Part shown: in pieces, positions 53,823 through 62,878 of the stretch
Position numbering within the stretch: position 1 is the stretch's first letter
Layout of the letters: each line of letters starts with the position of its first letter
The notes under the pieces: model-generated
The model's input: only the letters and a program-made list of their open reading frames with translations
Told to the model about the DNA's origin: nothing
The model's database searches: none
Made by a program: the position numbers and the translations under genes
Assembly: GCA_037176845.1 (NCBI GenBank)
Contig: JAYKXP010000117.1
Location: forward strand, 1-64,000
Origin: Paramarasmius palmivorus
Taxonomy: Eukaryota; Basidiomycota; Agaricomycetes; Agaricales; Marasmiaceae
Direction: 5' to 3'
DNA length: 64,000 nucleotides

Positions 53823-56800
53823 GAATCTTCTTCGTCGTTGATATCTTCAAGGCCAAATATGTCACCGTTACCATCCATGGCGAGAAGGTGATCTTCTTGA
53901 TCTTCGTCTTCTTCAATGGCCAATGCGGCGCGCAGGGTAGTTGTTTCTTGGGGATTGGATTGGGTATTCGGGGAGTTTGTACATTCTCGAGCGAAATGAT
54001 TGCTTCCCCCACAACGTAAGCAGAGGTTGTTCGCAAGACAATGTTCCCTTTCTTGCCTAGTGAGATGGATAACTTCAGGTTGTCGTGATTGGGTTATTGC
54101 TGCTTGTCCTCGAGCAGCTTGAGTTGAAGTATTAGGCCTATTGTCTGTAGTATGGTTACCGGATACTCCGGACGACGTGTTTCTTGGGTTCCCTTGAGGT
54201 CGAGTTGCTGGGAATCGTCTATCGTTGGTCATATGTTGGTTCCCTCGGAAATTGGAGGTATTCCCCAGGCTAAGCCCAGCAAGTTGGAAGGATTGGCGTG
54301 CGCCATCGATACTAATGAGGCGATCTACGAGATCCTGATAAGTTTGAGGGATGCTGCCAGCGTATGTGATTCTATTGCGAAGATCTGCTCGGATTTGATT
54401 TAGCATCTTCCATCGCAACGTTGCCAGGTTGTGCTGAGTTCGTAATGCCGCATCTTCGAACCGAACTAAATAACTTGCGAAAGATTCGTTGTATTGCTGG
54501 ATAACCTGGTCGAGTTGGGCTTGAGTGTGTAAAAGTTCGTCGTGAATTCCATAGAGTCGTGCCAATTCTCGAGTGAAGGTAACCCATTCGTGTATTGCTG
54601 GCGTATAGATCCCGGTTTCGAATTCCTGCTCCGTCCAATTCTGAAACGTTCTTGCTGCGGCGCCGGTTAGCCATGAGGATGCGTAAGTGACTCGTCTTTG
54701 TTCCGTGCTGTAAATTGTAGGTTTAGCCATGAATACACGATAACAGTCACTAAGGAAAGGACGCCATTGCGTAGGGTCTGTACCGTCGAACTCCTTAGGT
54801 TTGCGCACATCTATTTTCGATTCGATGTTGATGGCCTCTCGAGTAGCGCGGTCTTCGTGGTCTTGTGATGATCGAGATGCAGAAGGCCCAGGAGGTCCTG
54901 TAGGTCCGGGTGGTCCTATTGGACCAGGTGGACCAGTAGGTCCCGGTGGTCCTGGAGGGCCTTGGTTTCCAGGAGGTCCAGATGTTCCTGACGCGCCAGA
55001 GGGTCCTGGAGGTCCTGGAGGTCCAGGTGGGCCTTCTCGAGCCGTATGGTACGATCTTGATGAGGGCGGAGAGTGGCTAGTATGTTGAGAGTTTGAATGT
55101 AAGCGTGATGTCGGTTGGGAGTTGTCGTGGTATTGGTGTGGGGGTTGTGAATGTTCCTGTCGTTCGTCTCGTTCAGAAAACCACGACGATTGATCTTGCG
55201 GTTCGAAAAGTGAGATTTGTGAGGAGTTCTCGGATGATGGAGGTTGAGGCTGTCGAGGAGAATTAGGCGGTGATGATGGGGGTGACGGTGGTCCTCCTGT
55301 TGTGAATGTGACTTGAAGGTTTGCTCGGGGGGATTCTCCTTGTTGATTTTCAGCAGTGTCTTGCTCCTGGGTTTGATTTATTCTTGACCTTGAACCGGAA
55401 GAGTCGGTGTCCAAATCAGAGATATCATAAACAGGTAGCCTGTCTAAAATATTAGTTACACGGCTGGAAGGGTTAGGATCTGTTCTAGGAGTTCTTAGGG
55501 AGGCAAAAGCGGACGGAGGGGTATGCCTAAACGGCTGACTGGGTTCTGCTCGTCGCCACGAATTCTCCTCTGAGGGCGGTGCTTTATGCGCCGCCCATTT
55601 TCCTTTCTCATTCTTCGTTGGTCCGTGCGATGTTTGGTCTTCGCCCTTAGTGGTTGAGGCTGCTGGCGATAAGATGTCGTTTTTGTTGATGGAAGGAGGT
55701 TGTTGGGACGATGGGGATATTGAAATCGGTATATTCGTAGATGGTGGTATAGGGTCAGGAAGTGATTGTGCTTGAGCCGCGGGGCTTTGGCTACCAGGTA
55801 CGTTGTTTGTTTGGTTTCGGTCCGAGAACGGCCGAATTGGTTCCTGGCGCGTGTTGCCTCTTGTATCTGTTCTTCCACGTCCTGGGTAGGGCGTGTACGC
55901 ATATCCATGCCTTCTCGTCTGCCCTGGCTGGATTCTCGAAGCCTCAGAGATGGATTGAATTGATTCCGATGCTCTAGGTATGATTTCGCGGATAGTTCTA
56001 TCTTGTGGAGGTTGCACTGACTCTTTTCCCCATGAGCTAGGCTCCTGACTATACTCAAAGCTTGGAGCTGGCCGAATTCGTAGTCTTCTGGATGTGGGGC
56101 TTGGAGGAGGCGGATCTTGGGCTATCCTAGTAGGTTGTCGTTCATCTTCCCAAGAACTCGGTTGCTGACTGTATACGAAACTAGGCTCTGGGCGCAATCT
56201 TGGTCTTCGAGAGTTCGGGCTTGGAGGAGGTGGACTGGAAGGTCGTTCTTGTCGTGGAAAAGAGCCCCAAGAACTCGGCTCTTGGCTGTAGACAAAGCTT
56301 GGTGAGGGGATGACATCGGGAGGTTGGAAGAAACGTCGAGTAGGAGAGGTGGATACAAAAGGTATGTCTTCTTCTATGTCCCTGCTTTGCGTTGTAGTTG
56401 ACCTCATATGGGGGTTGCTAGGTCGCTCTACCATTCTTCGTTGTGGGACCGTCACGTATACCGACTCGCCGTCCGAATTGTACCCTACAAAGCTGGACCT
56501 ATACCCCGCTGAATCTGCCGTGAATGAACGATGCGAGGTCGGGAGATTGACTCTTGTACTGGGCCTTTCCATGATGATCACGTCGTCTTCGGATTCTTCG
56601 CGTCTGACTGAATCATTAACAGGAGGATTCCAGACGACCTGTGTTTCCCCAGTGCGCGGTTCCGACAGCGAAGAAGACTCGGAGTGTCTTTGAGGATTGT
56701 GAGAGGGCGGTAAAGGTACGTTTTCAGGTGGTATTGTATCTACTCGAGTTGTTGACGATGCCTCTTGCCCATAGCTCGTCGTTTTACTGGATTCAGAAGG

Positions 56801-57820
56801 TAGTCGATTCAAGGCCCTTCGACTAGGCTCCCCAATCCGAGAACGCTCAAAAGGGTTGAACGATTCGTATCCCGGTAAGGTAGTCGAACCTTGGGTGTAA
56901 TCATATCGACTGACATGATACGAAGGAGCTGGACTATCTGGAGTACGAGGAAGGCACATGTCGATATGCGGGTTGAAACTCATACGGTAAAGTCGGTCCA
57001 GTTCCTGTCGGTTATCCGGATTACTCAGTACTTTGCGAATTCTAGGTTCCAGATCAAGATCGTGAGTTCGTCGAAGATCGCGGATGGCCATGATGTGTTC
57101 CATATTGCTCATTTTATGAATGCCAGGTATACCCAGACGTCTTGCAAAGTTATAGCAGTGCATACCTAACTCTTCAATTAGTTCTTGCGCGAAGCGTTGA
57201 TTTGGAGGGTACCCTTCAGCATAGCTCGGAGTTCCAGGGTAAGGTTGGCCCATTACTTCCTCATAAGCTTGCTGATATTGAACGTTTCTTTCATTCAGGG
57301 ACGTTGGGTTACGAAATCTTGACGAACTAGATGATAGTACTGGTAGTCCAGGAGGCGTAAGAGGCGAGGATTGTGGCACATTAGTCGGTGGATGCAGATT
57401 ATGGGGTGCTGGAACGTTCATTACCGAGGCTATATTTGGGTAAGGTTCTTCATCCCGTCTATAACGTTCGTTGAATAGTTCTGCAGGTCTACCGCCTAGT
57501 CCTCGGCTTGGAGAATGTCCTATCGGTTCGAAGATATCGTTTGGATGTTCGACCGACGTGTTAGAAGGCGGAAGAGGATAATCATGGGGTTCTACGTCCC
57601 TGAAACCCATGTTCTGCATTCGAGCTGCCGAAATAACCCGTGAGTCCCAATCATTGTCAGGATTAGCACCCAACTGATTGCCTTCACTATGGAGATGCAT
57701 AAACGAATCAGACATCAGCTCATGGCGAGAAGACCGATCGTAATGGGAAATGGAGTGTCGGCGTTCTCGTGAGCGTTCAAGACTAACATGTCTGGTGCGC
57801 GTAACCGTTGTAGTGGCCAT
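53777..57820 (-). CDS. Chromovirus Gag, unusually long, with collagen-like tract
   Basis: 1,347 aa, starting at the ATG 36 bp after the 5' LTR. The first two thirds are Pro/Ser/Arg-rich and apparently disordered, with three copies of a unit containing [11 protein letters not shown] or [11 protein letters not shown] (about 56300-56010). Then comes a 51-residue G-X-Y tract (55033-54881), followed by the Gag core ([20 protein letters not shown] ... [13 protein letters not shown]) and a CCHC zinc knuckle [14 protein letters not shown] (about 54030-53990). The C-terminus is acidic and overlaps the frameshift signal. Typical Ty3/gypsy Gag is 250-450 aa, so the extra N-terminal 900 residues are the oddity. 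No stop or frameshift. Confidence 0.9.
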   Translation of the reverse strand: MATTTVTRTRHVSLERSRERRHSISHYDRSSRHELMSDSFMHLHSEGNQLGANPDNDWDSRVISAARMQNMGFRDVEPHDYPLPPSNTSVEHPNDIFEPIGHSPSRGLGGRPAELFNERYRRDEEPYPNIASVMNVPAPHNLHPPTNVPQSSPLTPPGLPVLSSSSSRFRNPTSLNERNVQYQQAYEEVMGQPYPGTPSYAEGYPPNQRFAQELIEELGMHCYNFARRLGIPGIHKMSNMEHIMAIRDLRRTHDLDLEPRIRKVLSNPDNRQELDRLYRMSFNPHIDMCLPRTPDSPAPSYHVSRYDYTQGSTTLPGYESFNPFERSRIGEPSRRALNRLPSESSKTTSYGQEASSTTRVDTIPPENVPLPPSHNPQRHSESSSLSEPRTGETQVVWNPPVNDSVRREESEDDVIIMERPSTRVNLPTSHRSFTADSAGYRSSFVGYNSDGESVYVTVPQRRMVERPSNPHMRSTTTQSRDIEEDIPFVSTSPTRRFFQPPDVIPSPSFVYSQEPSSWGSFPRQERPSSPPPPSPNSRRPRLRPEPSFVYSQQPSSWEDERQPTRIAQDPPPPSPTSRRLRIRPAPSFEYSQEPSSWGKESVQPPQDRTIREIIPRASESIQSISEASRIQPGQTRRHGYAYTPYPGRGRTDTRGNTRQEPIRPFSDRNQTNNVPGSQSPAAQAQSLPDPIPPSTNIPISISPSSQQPPSINKNDILSPAASTTKGEDQTSHGPTKNEKGKWAAHKAPPSEENSWRRAEPSQPFRHTPPSAFASLRTPRTDPNPSSRVTNILDRLPVYDISDLDTDSSGSRSRINQTQEQDTAENQQGESPRANLQVTFTTGGPPSPPSSPPNSPRQPQPPSSENSSQISLFEPQDQSSWFSERDERQEHSQPPHQYHDNSQPTSRLHSNSQHTSHSPPSSRSYHTAREGPPGPPGPPGPSGASGTSGPPGNQGPPGPPGPTGPPGPIGPPGPTGPPGPSASRSSQDHEDRATREAINIESKIDVRKPKEFDGTDPTQWRPFLSDCYRVFMAKPTIYSTEQRRVTYASSWLTGAAARTFQNWTEQEFETGIYTPAIHEWVTFTRELARLYGIHDELLHTQAQLDQVIQQYNESFASYLVRFEDAALRTQHNLATLRWKMLNQIRADLRNRITYAGSIPQTYQDLVDRLISIDGARQSFQLAGLSLGNTSNFRGNQHMTNDRRFPATRPQGNPRNTSSGVSGNHTTDNRPNTSTQAARGQAAITQSRQPEVIHLTRQEREHCLANNLCLRCGGSNHFARECTNSPNTQSNPQETTTLRAALAIEEDEDQEDHLLAMDGNGDIFGLEDINDEEDSGNEQGAPTLEEGEV
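54881..55033 (-). repeat. Collagen-like Gly-X-Y tract in Gag (17 triplets)
   Basis: Seventeen uninterrupted Gly-X-Y triplets, mostly GPP, GPT, GPS and GPI, in the minus-strand reading frame. At DNA level it is a degenerate 9-bp-like repeat (GGTCCTGGA variants on the plus strand), which could have grown by slippage. Confidence 0.9.
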
Positions 57821-57843
57821 TTTGTCGTCGGTTTGACAAGGGG

Positions 57844-57855
57844 ATAGCAGGTTTT
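57844..57855 (-). other. Primer-binding site, apparently self-priming
   Basis: On the element's strand AAAACCTGCTAT starts one base after the 5' LTR. It is perfectly complementary over 12 nt to ATAGCAGGTTTT at 58065-58054 inside the LTR, about 34 nt downstream of the TATA box, that is, at the expected 5' end of the RNA. I see no match to the CCA end of a common tRNA. In Tf1 and relatives the mRNA 5' end primes reverse transcription in just this way. Confidence 0.65.
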
Positions 57856-57856
57856 A

Positions 57857-58408
57857 TGTTAGGAATCGTACACTCGTACGATCGCTAGGTGATTGTTGGG
57901 ATAGGGAGCTTGCCAAGCGACGAAGTAGGATGGCGAGATGAGTATTTAGTTAGCAAGTGGACGGGATGATTCTGATGAGCTGAATAGCAATCGGGCTATC
58001 ACGCGGAGAAGCTGATAAGCTGAGATAGATAGATTTCGATGTAAAAAGTACACAAAACCTGCTATGAGCAGGTTGATACAAGTTAGGGAGCTTTATATAC
58101 GATTTAGAGAATATTCGGTAGCGGGAAAAGGACGTAGACGTGAGTATATATGAGTCGCGATGAGTATAAACGAGTCAAATGTGTCCATAGGGTTTGACGG
58201 CGGCAAGGCAAATGATCAGCGGACGTGAACGTGTTGTGCGCGTGTAACAAAAGATGACAGCGGGGAAGAGCAGGGTTGATATAAAGTACAATGAGGCATA
58301 AAAAATGAAAAGGTGGGACAGTAAACAAGACGGGGAGATGAAGAGTTCGTATGGTGCCCGTTAGATGTCCGGATGATGTGAATAGTATTGGTGGTACGAT
58401 TCCTAACA
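57857..58408 (-). repeat. 5' LTR of the chromovirus
   Basis: 552 bp, same sequence as 47370-47921 by eye. Contains the promoter with the TATA box at 58092-58099. Its first six bases on the minus strand provide the last Cys codon and the TAG stop of the interrupted P-family gene. Confidence 0.95.
58092..58099 (-). promoter_or_regulatory. TATA box of the chromovirus LTR promoter
   Basis: TATATAAA on the minus strand, about 34 nt upstream of the base (58065) whose following 12 nt are complementary to the primer-binding site. Both signals point to the same transcription start. Confidence 0.65.
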
Positions 58409-59339
58409 GGTGAGCGCTTCCCGTGTAGCCCAAGTGTCACGTAATGAATGTTCCAATGCCCGCAGTCTATGAGTTGGTAAAATCCCAACATTTCTGCCGC
58501 ATTCGTAGTGGATTTCTGAGAACATAGCCGTGAGGAATGTTTTGGGGTCCACCAAGTAGCCAGGAGCGCTGCGCCTATATATCATCCACCTGATCTCGAC
58601 GTTCTCCTTCACCTGCTGAAAATATCTCTCTTCGATAGAGTCATAACTTCCAGTTCTAAGCGCCAGCTGAAACAGGCTTCCGATGAGGTAGCGCCTGGGA
58701 GGAGATTCGCTGCGTGATTGTGGGATATGTAAGTGGAAATGGAAACGAGGGCATTTGGGTATCACCAGACATGTACGCACCGAGTAAACCACTCCTGCCG
58801 CGCCCAGCCAACAATATGATAGTCAAGTCTCATGTCTACGTATGAGTTGTCGAAGAGTATGTCTTTCCAAAGGCGATCCGGTAGCTGGCTTACGCTGTTC
58901 ATGAGATTGAAGCGGTAAGATGCAACAAGAACAGATCGACACACAGAATTGCCTGATAGATCTCTGGCTGAGTCTCTACCATCGAGCCCACAGCTTGGCA
59001 GATCACTTCCTGGAACTGTTGTTAGCCAGTGTCGACGCCTGATCTTTAACTCACCGAGATGGATTCTACATCGTCCTTTATCTGCAAGAACTGATCGAGA
59101 AAATACCAGTCCACATGTCTTTGCCAGTCAACGAAGTTCGTGGGGCGCTGCCAAGGTAACAGTTTGAGCAGCGCAAGTTTGGTTTCGAATACGTCTTTCC
59201 ACATCTCTCCCAGTGCTGCTACAAGTGGGTGTTGCTCAGGTGAAACGTGGGCCAAATGTAAGGATTGTGGTAGAAGGCAAAGAGCATGCTGGAGTTGGGC
59301 TGGATTGGGAACGTCGATATCCGAGTCCCACTCAAACAT
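58403..59339 (-). CDS. P-family protein 7, four exons, stop codon supplied by the retrotransposon
   Basis: Exons 59339-59055, 59009-58945, 58894-58781 and 58709-58403 (introns 45, 50 and 71 bp) give 256 aa. Closest relative P2 (28399-29328): SQLPDRLWKDILFDNSYVDM, SIEERYF, and the C-terminus CGRNVGILPTHRLRALEHSL ... ATREALTC. The last codon and stop (TGT TAG) are LTR sequence. Joining the flank at 47364 to the gene restores ...ACC TTG TAG, ending LTL, as in P2 (STL). So the coding region was hit 3 bp before its stop codon and survives with one changed residue, but its native 3' UTR and polyadenylation site are now 11 kb away. Divergent from the F-box gene at 59826. Confidence 0.6.
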
Positions 59340-59454
59340 TGGGAGAGAAGAGACTGTTGAAAATCATGTCACCAGATTGAATTTATAAGGGATTTATAGA
59401 CAGTTTCTTGGAAATCTAGCTCCGACTCGCTTAACCGACTCCGCTGTCCAACTC

Positions 59455-59755
59455 CAACTACTCTTGATAGAATACCTTCTTCTTTTCGGAAGAGTTCAGG
59501 CTCTGCATAGTCAATATCAGAGTAATATAATATGTATATGAAGTTCGCAGCGCACCAATTAAACGAACATTGGCATGTGCCAAGGTATCTTTCTCGTATC
59601 ATCCTGAATCTGGGATTGTTCGTCTGGCCTCGATTCGGTTGACGACCTCAAAGCCTGCTGCATCGTCCCGAGGGATTGGATGGGGTGGTCCGAGTGAAGA
59701 CTAGTGGTGGTAAATGATAATTGCACCGGCAACCCTGGGCCAGCCAAAGTTTGGC
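59455..59755 (-). pseudogene. Fatty-acid-synthase-derived fragment in the P7/F-box spacer
   Basis: Reads on the minus strand LAGPGLPVQLSFTTTSLHSD, HPIQSLGTMQQALRSSTESR and RKIPWHMPMFV, then a GTTTAA...TGCAG intron and [14 protein letters not shown]. The same DNA, including the intron, recurs at 33578-33810 at the start of the larger synthase pseudogene, with scattered substitutions. It is only an internal piece of the source gene. Confidence 0.65.
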
Positions 59756-59825
59756 ATGCCGTCATGTCTTCCTCGCATGTCCTCCTCGCCATGGTCTTCT
59801 TCCTCGACTCTCCCCGGTTCTCTCA

Positions 59826-61378
59826 ATGACGAATCCGACATGGTTACGGCTCATTTCTCAGCTAACACCTCCCAAGCGAAAAACTCTTACGGTTCAACAA
59901 GAACAGGGCCGGCTTCCTGCTGAAGTGTGGGATGAGAGTTTTCATTATTTGAATGCTTCCTCACTCGCACAAGTACGCCTAGTCAATCAGTTCTTCAACA
60001 CTTTGGCCACCAGGCTTTTCTTTCGGTGTGCCACGTTCTATCCTGATCCTTCCTCAGACCGGAAGATTCTATCTTTCATGTCGTGCGTTACCTACGGGAA
60101 GCCTGAAAACGGCCTGGCAGTACGAGAATTGGAGCTATATCTTGTGTGCGTGGGTCTCTGTTTATACCATATTCTCACATATCTCACAGAGTTTGAATTC
60201 ACAGACGCAAAAGTCGCCTGATAGAGCGCCATGGCCGCGCCGTTGGGCATGGTCTTCGGGAGATACCAAACCTCAGAAAGCTCTTGTTGGATTTCTCATC
60301 GCAAGAGTATGAATATCCGCCTCAATGCCAGGTCTCCGTGATCTTTGCTTCTGTGAATTTCTCACAGATAGAAGAATTCACCTTCCGTGGATACCTTTCC
60401 GAAATGCTGCAGGACTTCATTTCCAGACACGCATCGACGCTCAAGGTACTAGAGGTCGATGCACGACCTCTGCCTGGCTATACCGAGCCTGGGACGCCTG
60501 GACCACCTTTCATCGCACTTCGCCGTGCAATCGTTCGGCCAGAGATTCTTCGCCTTCTTGTTCGTTCAGGGATGCCAGCGTTAAAGCAGTTCGAGCTTGT
60601 TTGGTTCCACGGAGCCTCAATGGCAGCTACGCGAAATGCGCTTCTGGTGCTAGCTCAGAGTGCTGGCAAAACCCTGGAAGAACTGGAGTTCAGAGTCATA
60701 GGTTTTGAAGAGAACGTCTTCAAGACTGTTTCCCAGAACTTTCCTAGGCTAAAGTCACTTCTCATCTATTCCAGTCCGGGCCTTTTCACACCTCAGACTG
60801 AGAAATGGGGTGAAATGGCAAGTCTCTTCTCTCCTCACTTGCGTGCTACGGGCTCACAGATCGTGTTCGCAGATTGAACTTGGCAATGTTGTTTATTGCT
60901 GCTCTCAGCTCACCAAGCTTGTCTCGCTGCGCTGGGATTCTCCAGTCCGAGATGGCTGGGATAACAGTTGGAAGTATGTGCTCCAAATTGCCGAATGCAA
61001 CCCCAAGCTCGAGCGTATCACTCTTCCTGGTGAGTCTGTTCCTTTCGTCACAGATATGTTGTCATATACCTGTCATGACCATTGCGAATAGAGTCAAGGG
61101 TTTGGCTGCGGATCGACAAGGCATTTTGGATTCCTTCGGATATGAGTGCAACGGAGCTAGGTTACCGTTCGTTGATGGATAGTATCCTCCAGCGAAAGTA
61201 TCCTTACCTCGGATCATTCATAGCATCGGTGGAAGCTGGGCTGGTGCGGCATGGAAACAGTACAAATTCTACAGCCTGGACCGATATCGATTCATTGAAA
61301 CAACTTTGCAAGGGCCCAATACCAAGCTCAGCGGTGCATAGTTTGCTGCAGCTGGCCCGAGATGTGGATCTTTATTGA
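59826..61378 (+). CDS. F-box protein with leucine-rich body, four exons, one GC-AG intron
   Basis: Exons 59826-60145, 60205-60817, 60873-61029 and 61092-61378 (introns 59, 55 and 62 bp) give 458 aa. The F-box reads LPAEVWDESFHYLNASSLAQ then VRLVNQFFNTLATRLFF. Body and intron positions match the gene at 29882-31361 (RHASTLKVLE, LLVRSGMPAL, CNPKLERITLPG, then ESRVWLRI opening the last exon). The second intron begins GCAAGT, a recognised GC donor with otherwise consensus sequence; the relative has GTACGT there. Start at 59826 is the first ATG in frame. Likely an SCF substrate receptor. Confidence 0.75.
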
Positions 61379-61637
61379 TCGATAAGTAGAAGCACGTAGA
61401 GTAGAACTTACAATTTCTCGGAGATGCCATGTTCCATTAACATAGAAGCTGCTAGCAATCATGTTTTATATCGAGCGGACGCAAGTAGACGCTCAGACCT
61501 TGTCTATTTCGCAGCATCGGATCATCACTTGTCGAAGGTTTGGTAGTAGGGAAGAAGAAAGGGAGCTTGGGAAAGCACAGTGCGGTGGAAGGGTGCATAT
61601 TACATAAGTCAACTAGGCTTTCCTTCCGGTACCACCA

Positions 61638-62113
61638 ATGGCAAACAAAACCTCAGGTGAGCTGTACGACAGCATGAGCACTTTGTGCCAATCTGATGCC
61701 TTACAGTTAACCCATACTTGATCGGCTTTGATGATATCGAGGCCTTGACAGAACTGAAGACATCGCTCTTCGATGCAGTCCCAAAGTTCCTGGCCAAGTC
61801 AAAATGGTACGACGCGTTGGCATACGAACGTGGCATCTACTGCGGACATACTTTTTTCCCGTTATACGTCGTTCCGCTCGCAGAGTTTGTCGTATCTCGG
61901 CTTGATGAGGGGCATAACCGCGGGGACGAAGAGGACGCTATCCAAGAGCTTACTCCTCCCGACCAGGACATTCTGCGGGTTGCAGCGATTCATTACTGCC
62001 ATATTCATGGCCTCGAATACACCGGAAAGGTCCCAGGAGGGAAGTCGCTGTCCGACTATCTGGACACCGTTGTTTTCAAATTCAAAGCACAGGATGAGGA
62101 CGATGGCAAATAA
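61638..62113 (+). CDS. Small unknown protein, two exons, 141 aa
   Basis: A tiny first exon (61638-61656, MANKTS) joins 61707-62113 through a 50-bp GTGAGC...TTACAG intron. The protein is MANKTSVNPYLIGFDDIEAL followed by a helical, acidic sequence with a His/Tyr-rich stretch (IHYCHIHGLEY) and a charged C-terminus. No domain recognised. The join is supported by frame and splice signals only. Confidence 0.45.
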
Positions 62114-62878
62114 TCTCCAACATTGGTGAGTGAAACCGTCTTGTATTCGTTTGTTAGCTCTCATTATGGTTAACTATAAAGCAGGTATCATAAAAGTCCG
62201 ACGCGTTCTGGTGCAATTTCATTGTTGATGATCATTTTTGAACCCCACGATATGTCGCTGCAGAAACTCCAATGTACATGATAATATGAAACATGATTTT
62301 GGGTAATAGTTAAGCAAAATTAACTACTACTTGCGAAGACAAATACCGTCGTCCTGGAGGTTTTGCAATTGGTTTGTCTTTCGGCCTCGGGTCAAGAACC
62401 AAACCCACAGAATGGCACCGTCAACAAAGCGAACTCATGGGCAGTTGAGATTCTGACCTGCCACGCCGTTCCGAAAATCCGTTAGTTTCTGGGTGATCGC
62501 TCCGATTTACTACGCACAACCCTTTCTGATTTACCCCGTCATGTTCGTCTGCCATTATAGCATCGACGCCGCCCTTATAATCAGTTCCACTCGCTTATTC
62601 AAAGGTCCAAGTCTCTGAACCTTCGCGATTCACCTCAAACGCGAGATAGACGGCTTTGCGGTAAGTTGTACCTGGAATAAGCGATGAAGGAAATTCAAAA
62701 GTTTAGATGATGATAGGAACAAAGGCGGGGCATGTCTCAATCGCTCTGACCAGCCCAACTTTTCACTGGGAACGTTTAAGCCAAGTTTTACGGTAATCGC
62801 CCTCTACTAAGCACGTATTTTGCAAGTTGTTAATAATGCAGAGTTTGGCAGCTAAGAGGGTTACAAAAGTCCCAAGCA
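62114..62878. other. Intergenic, nothing recognised
   Basis: Convergent 3' ends of the small gene and the F-box-like gene on the right. No open frame, repeat or RNA gene seen. Confidence 0.4.

Larger units (their letters stand above)
47370..58408 (-). mobile_element. Ty3/gypsy chromovirus with antisense cargo gene
   Basis: An 11,039-bp element on the minus strand: 5' LTR 57857-58408, gag, pol, an extra gene on the plus strand, 3' LTR 47370-47921. Target duplication GGTGA at 47365-47369 and 58409-58413. The two 552-bp LTRs look identical, and gag, pol and the cargo gene are all open, so the insertion is young. It lies 3 bp before the stop codon of the P-family gene at 58403-59339. The chromodomain and self-priming layout place it with the chromoviruses (Tf1/sushi-like). 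Confidence 0.95.

Noticed and set aside
54801..55088. Gly/Pro-rich plus-strand frame
   Set aside because: Opposite-strand shadow of the collagen-like tract in Gag.
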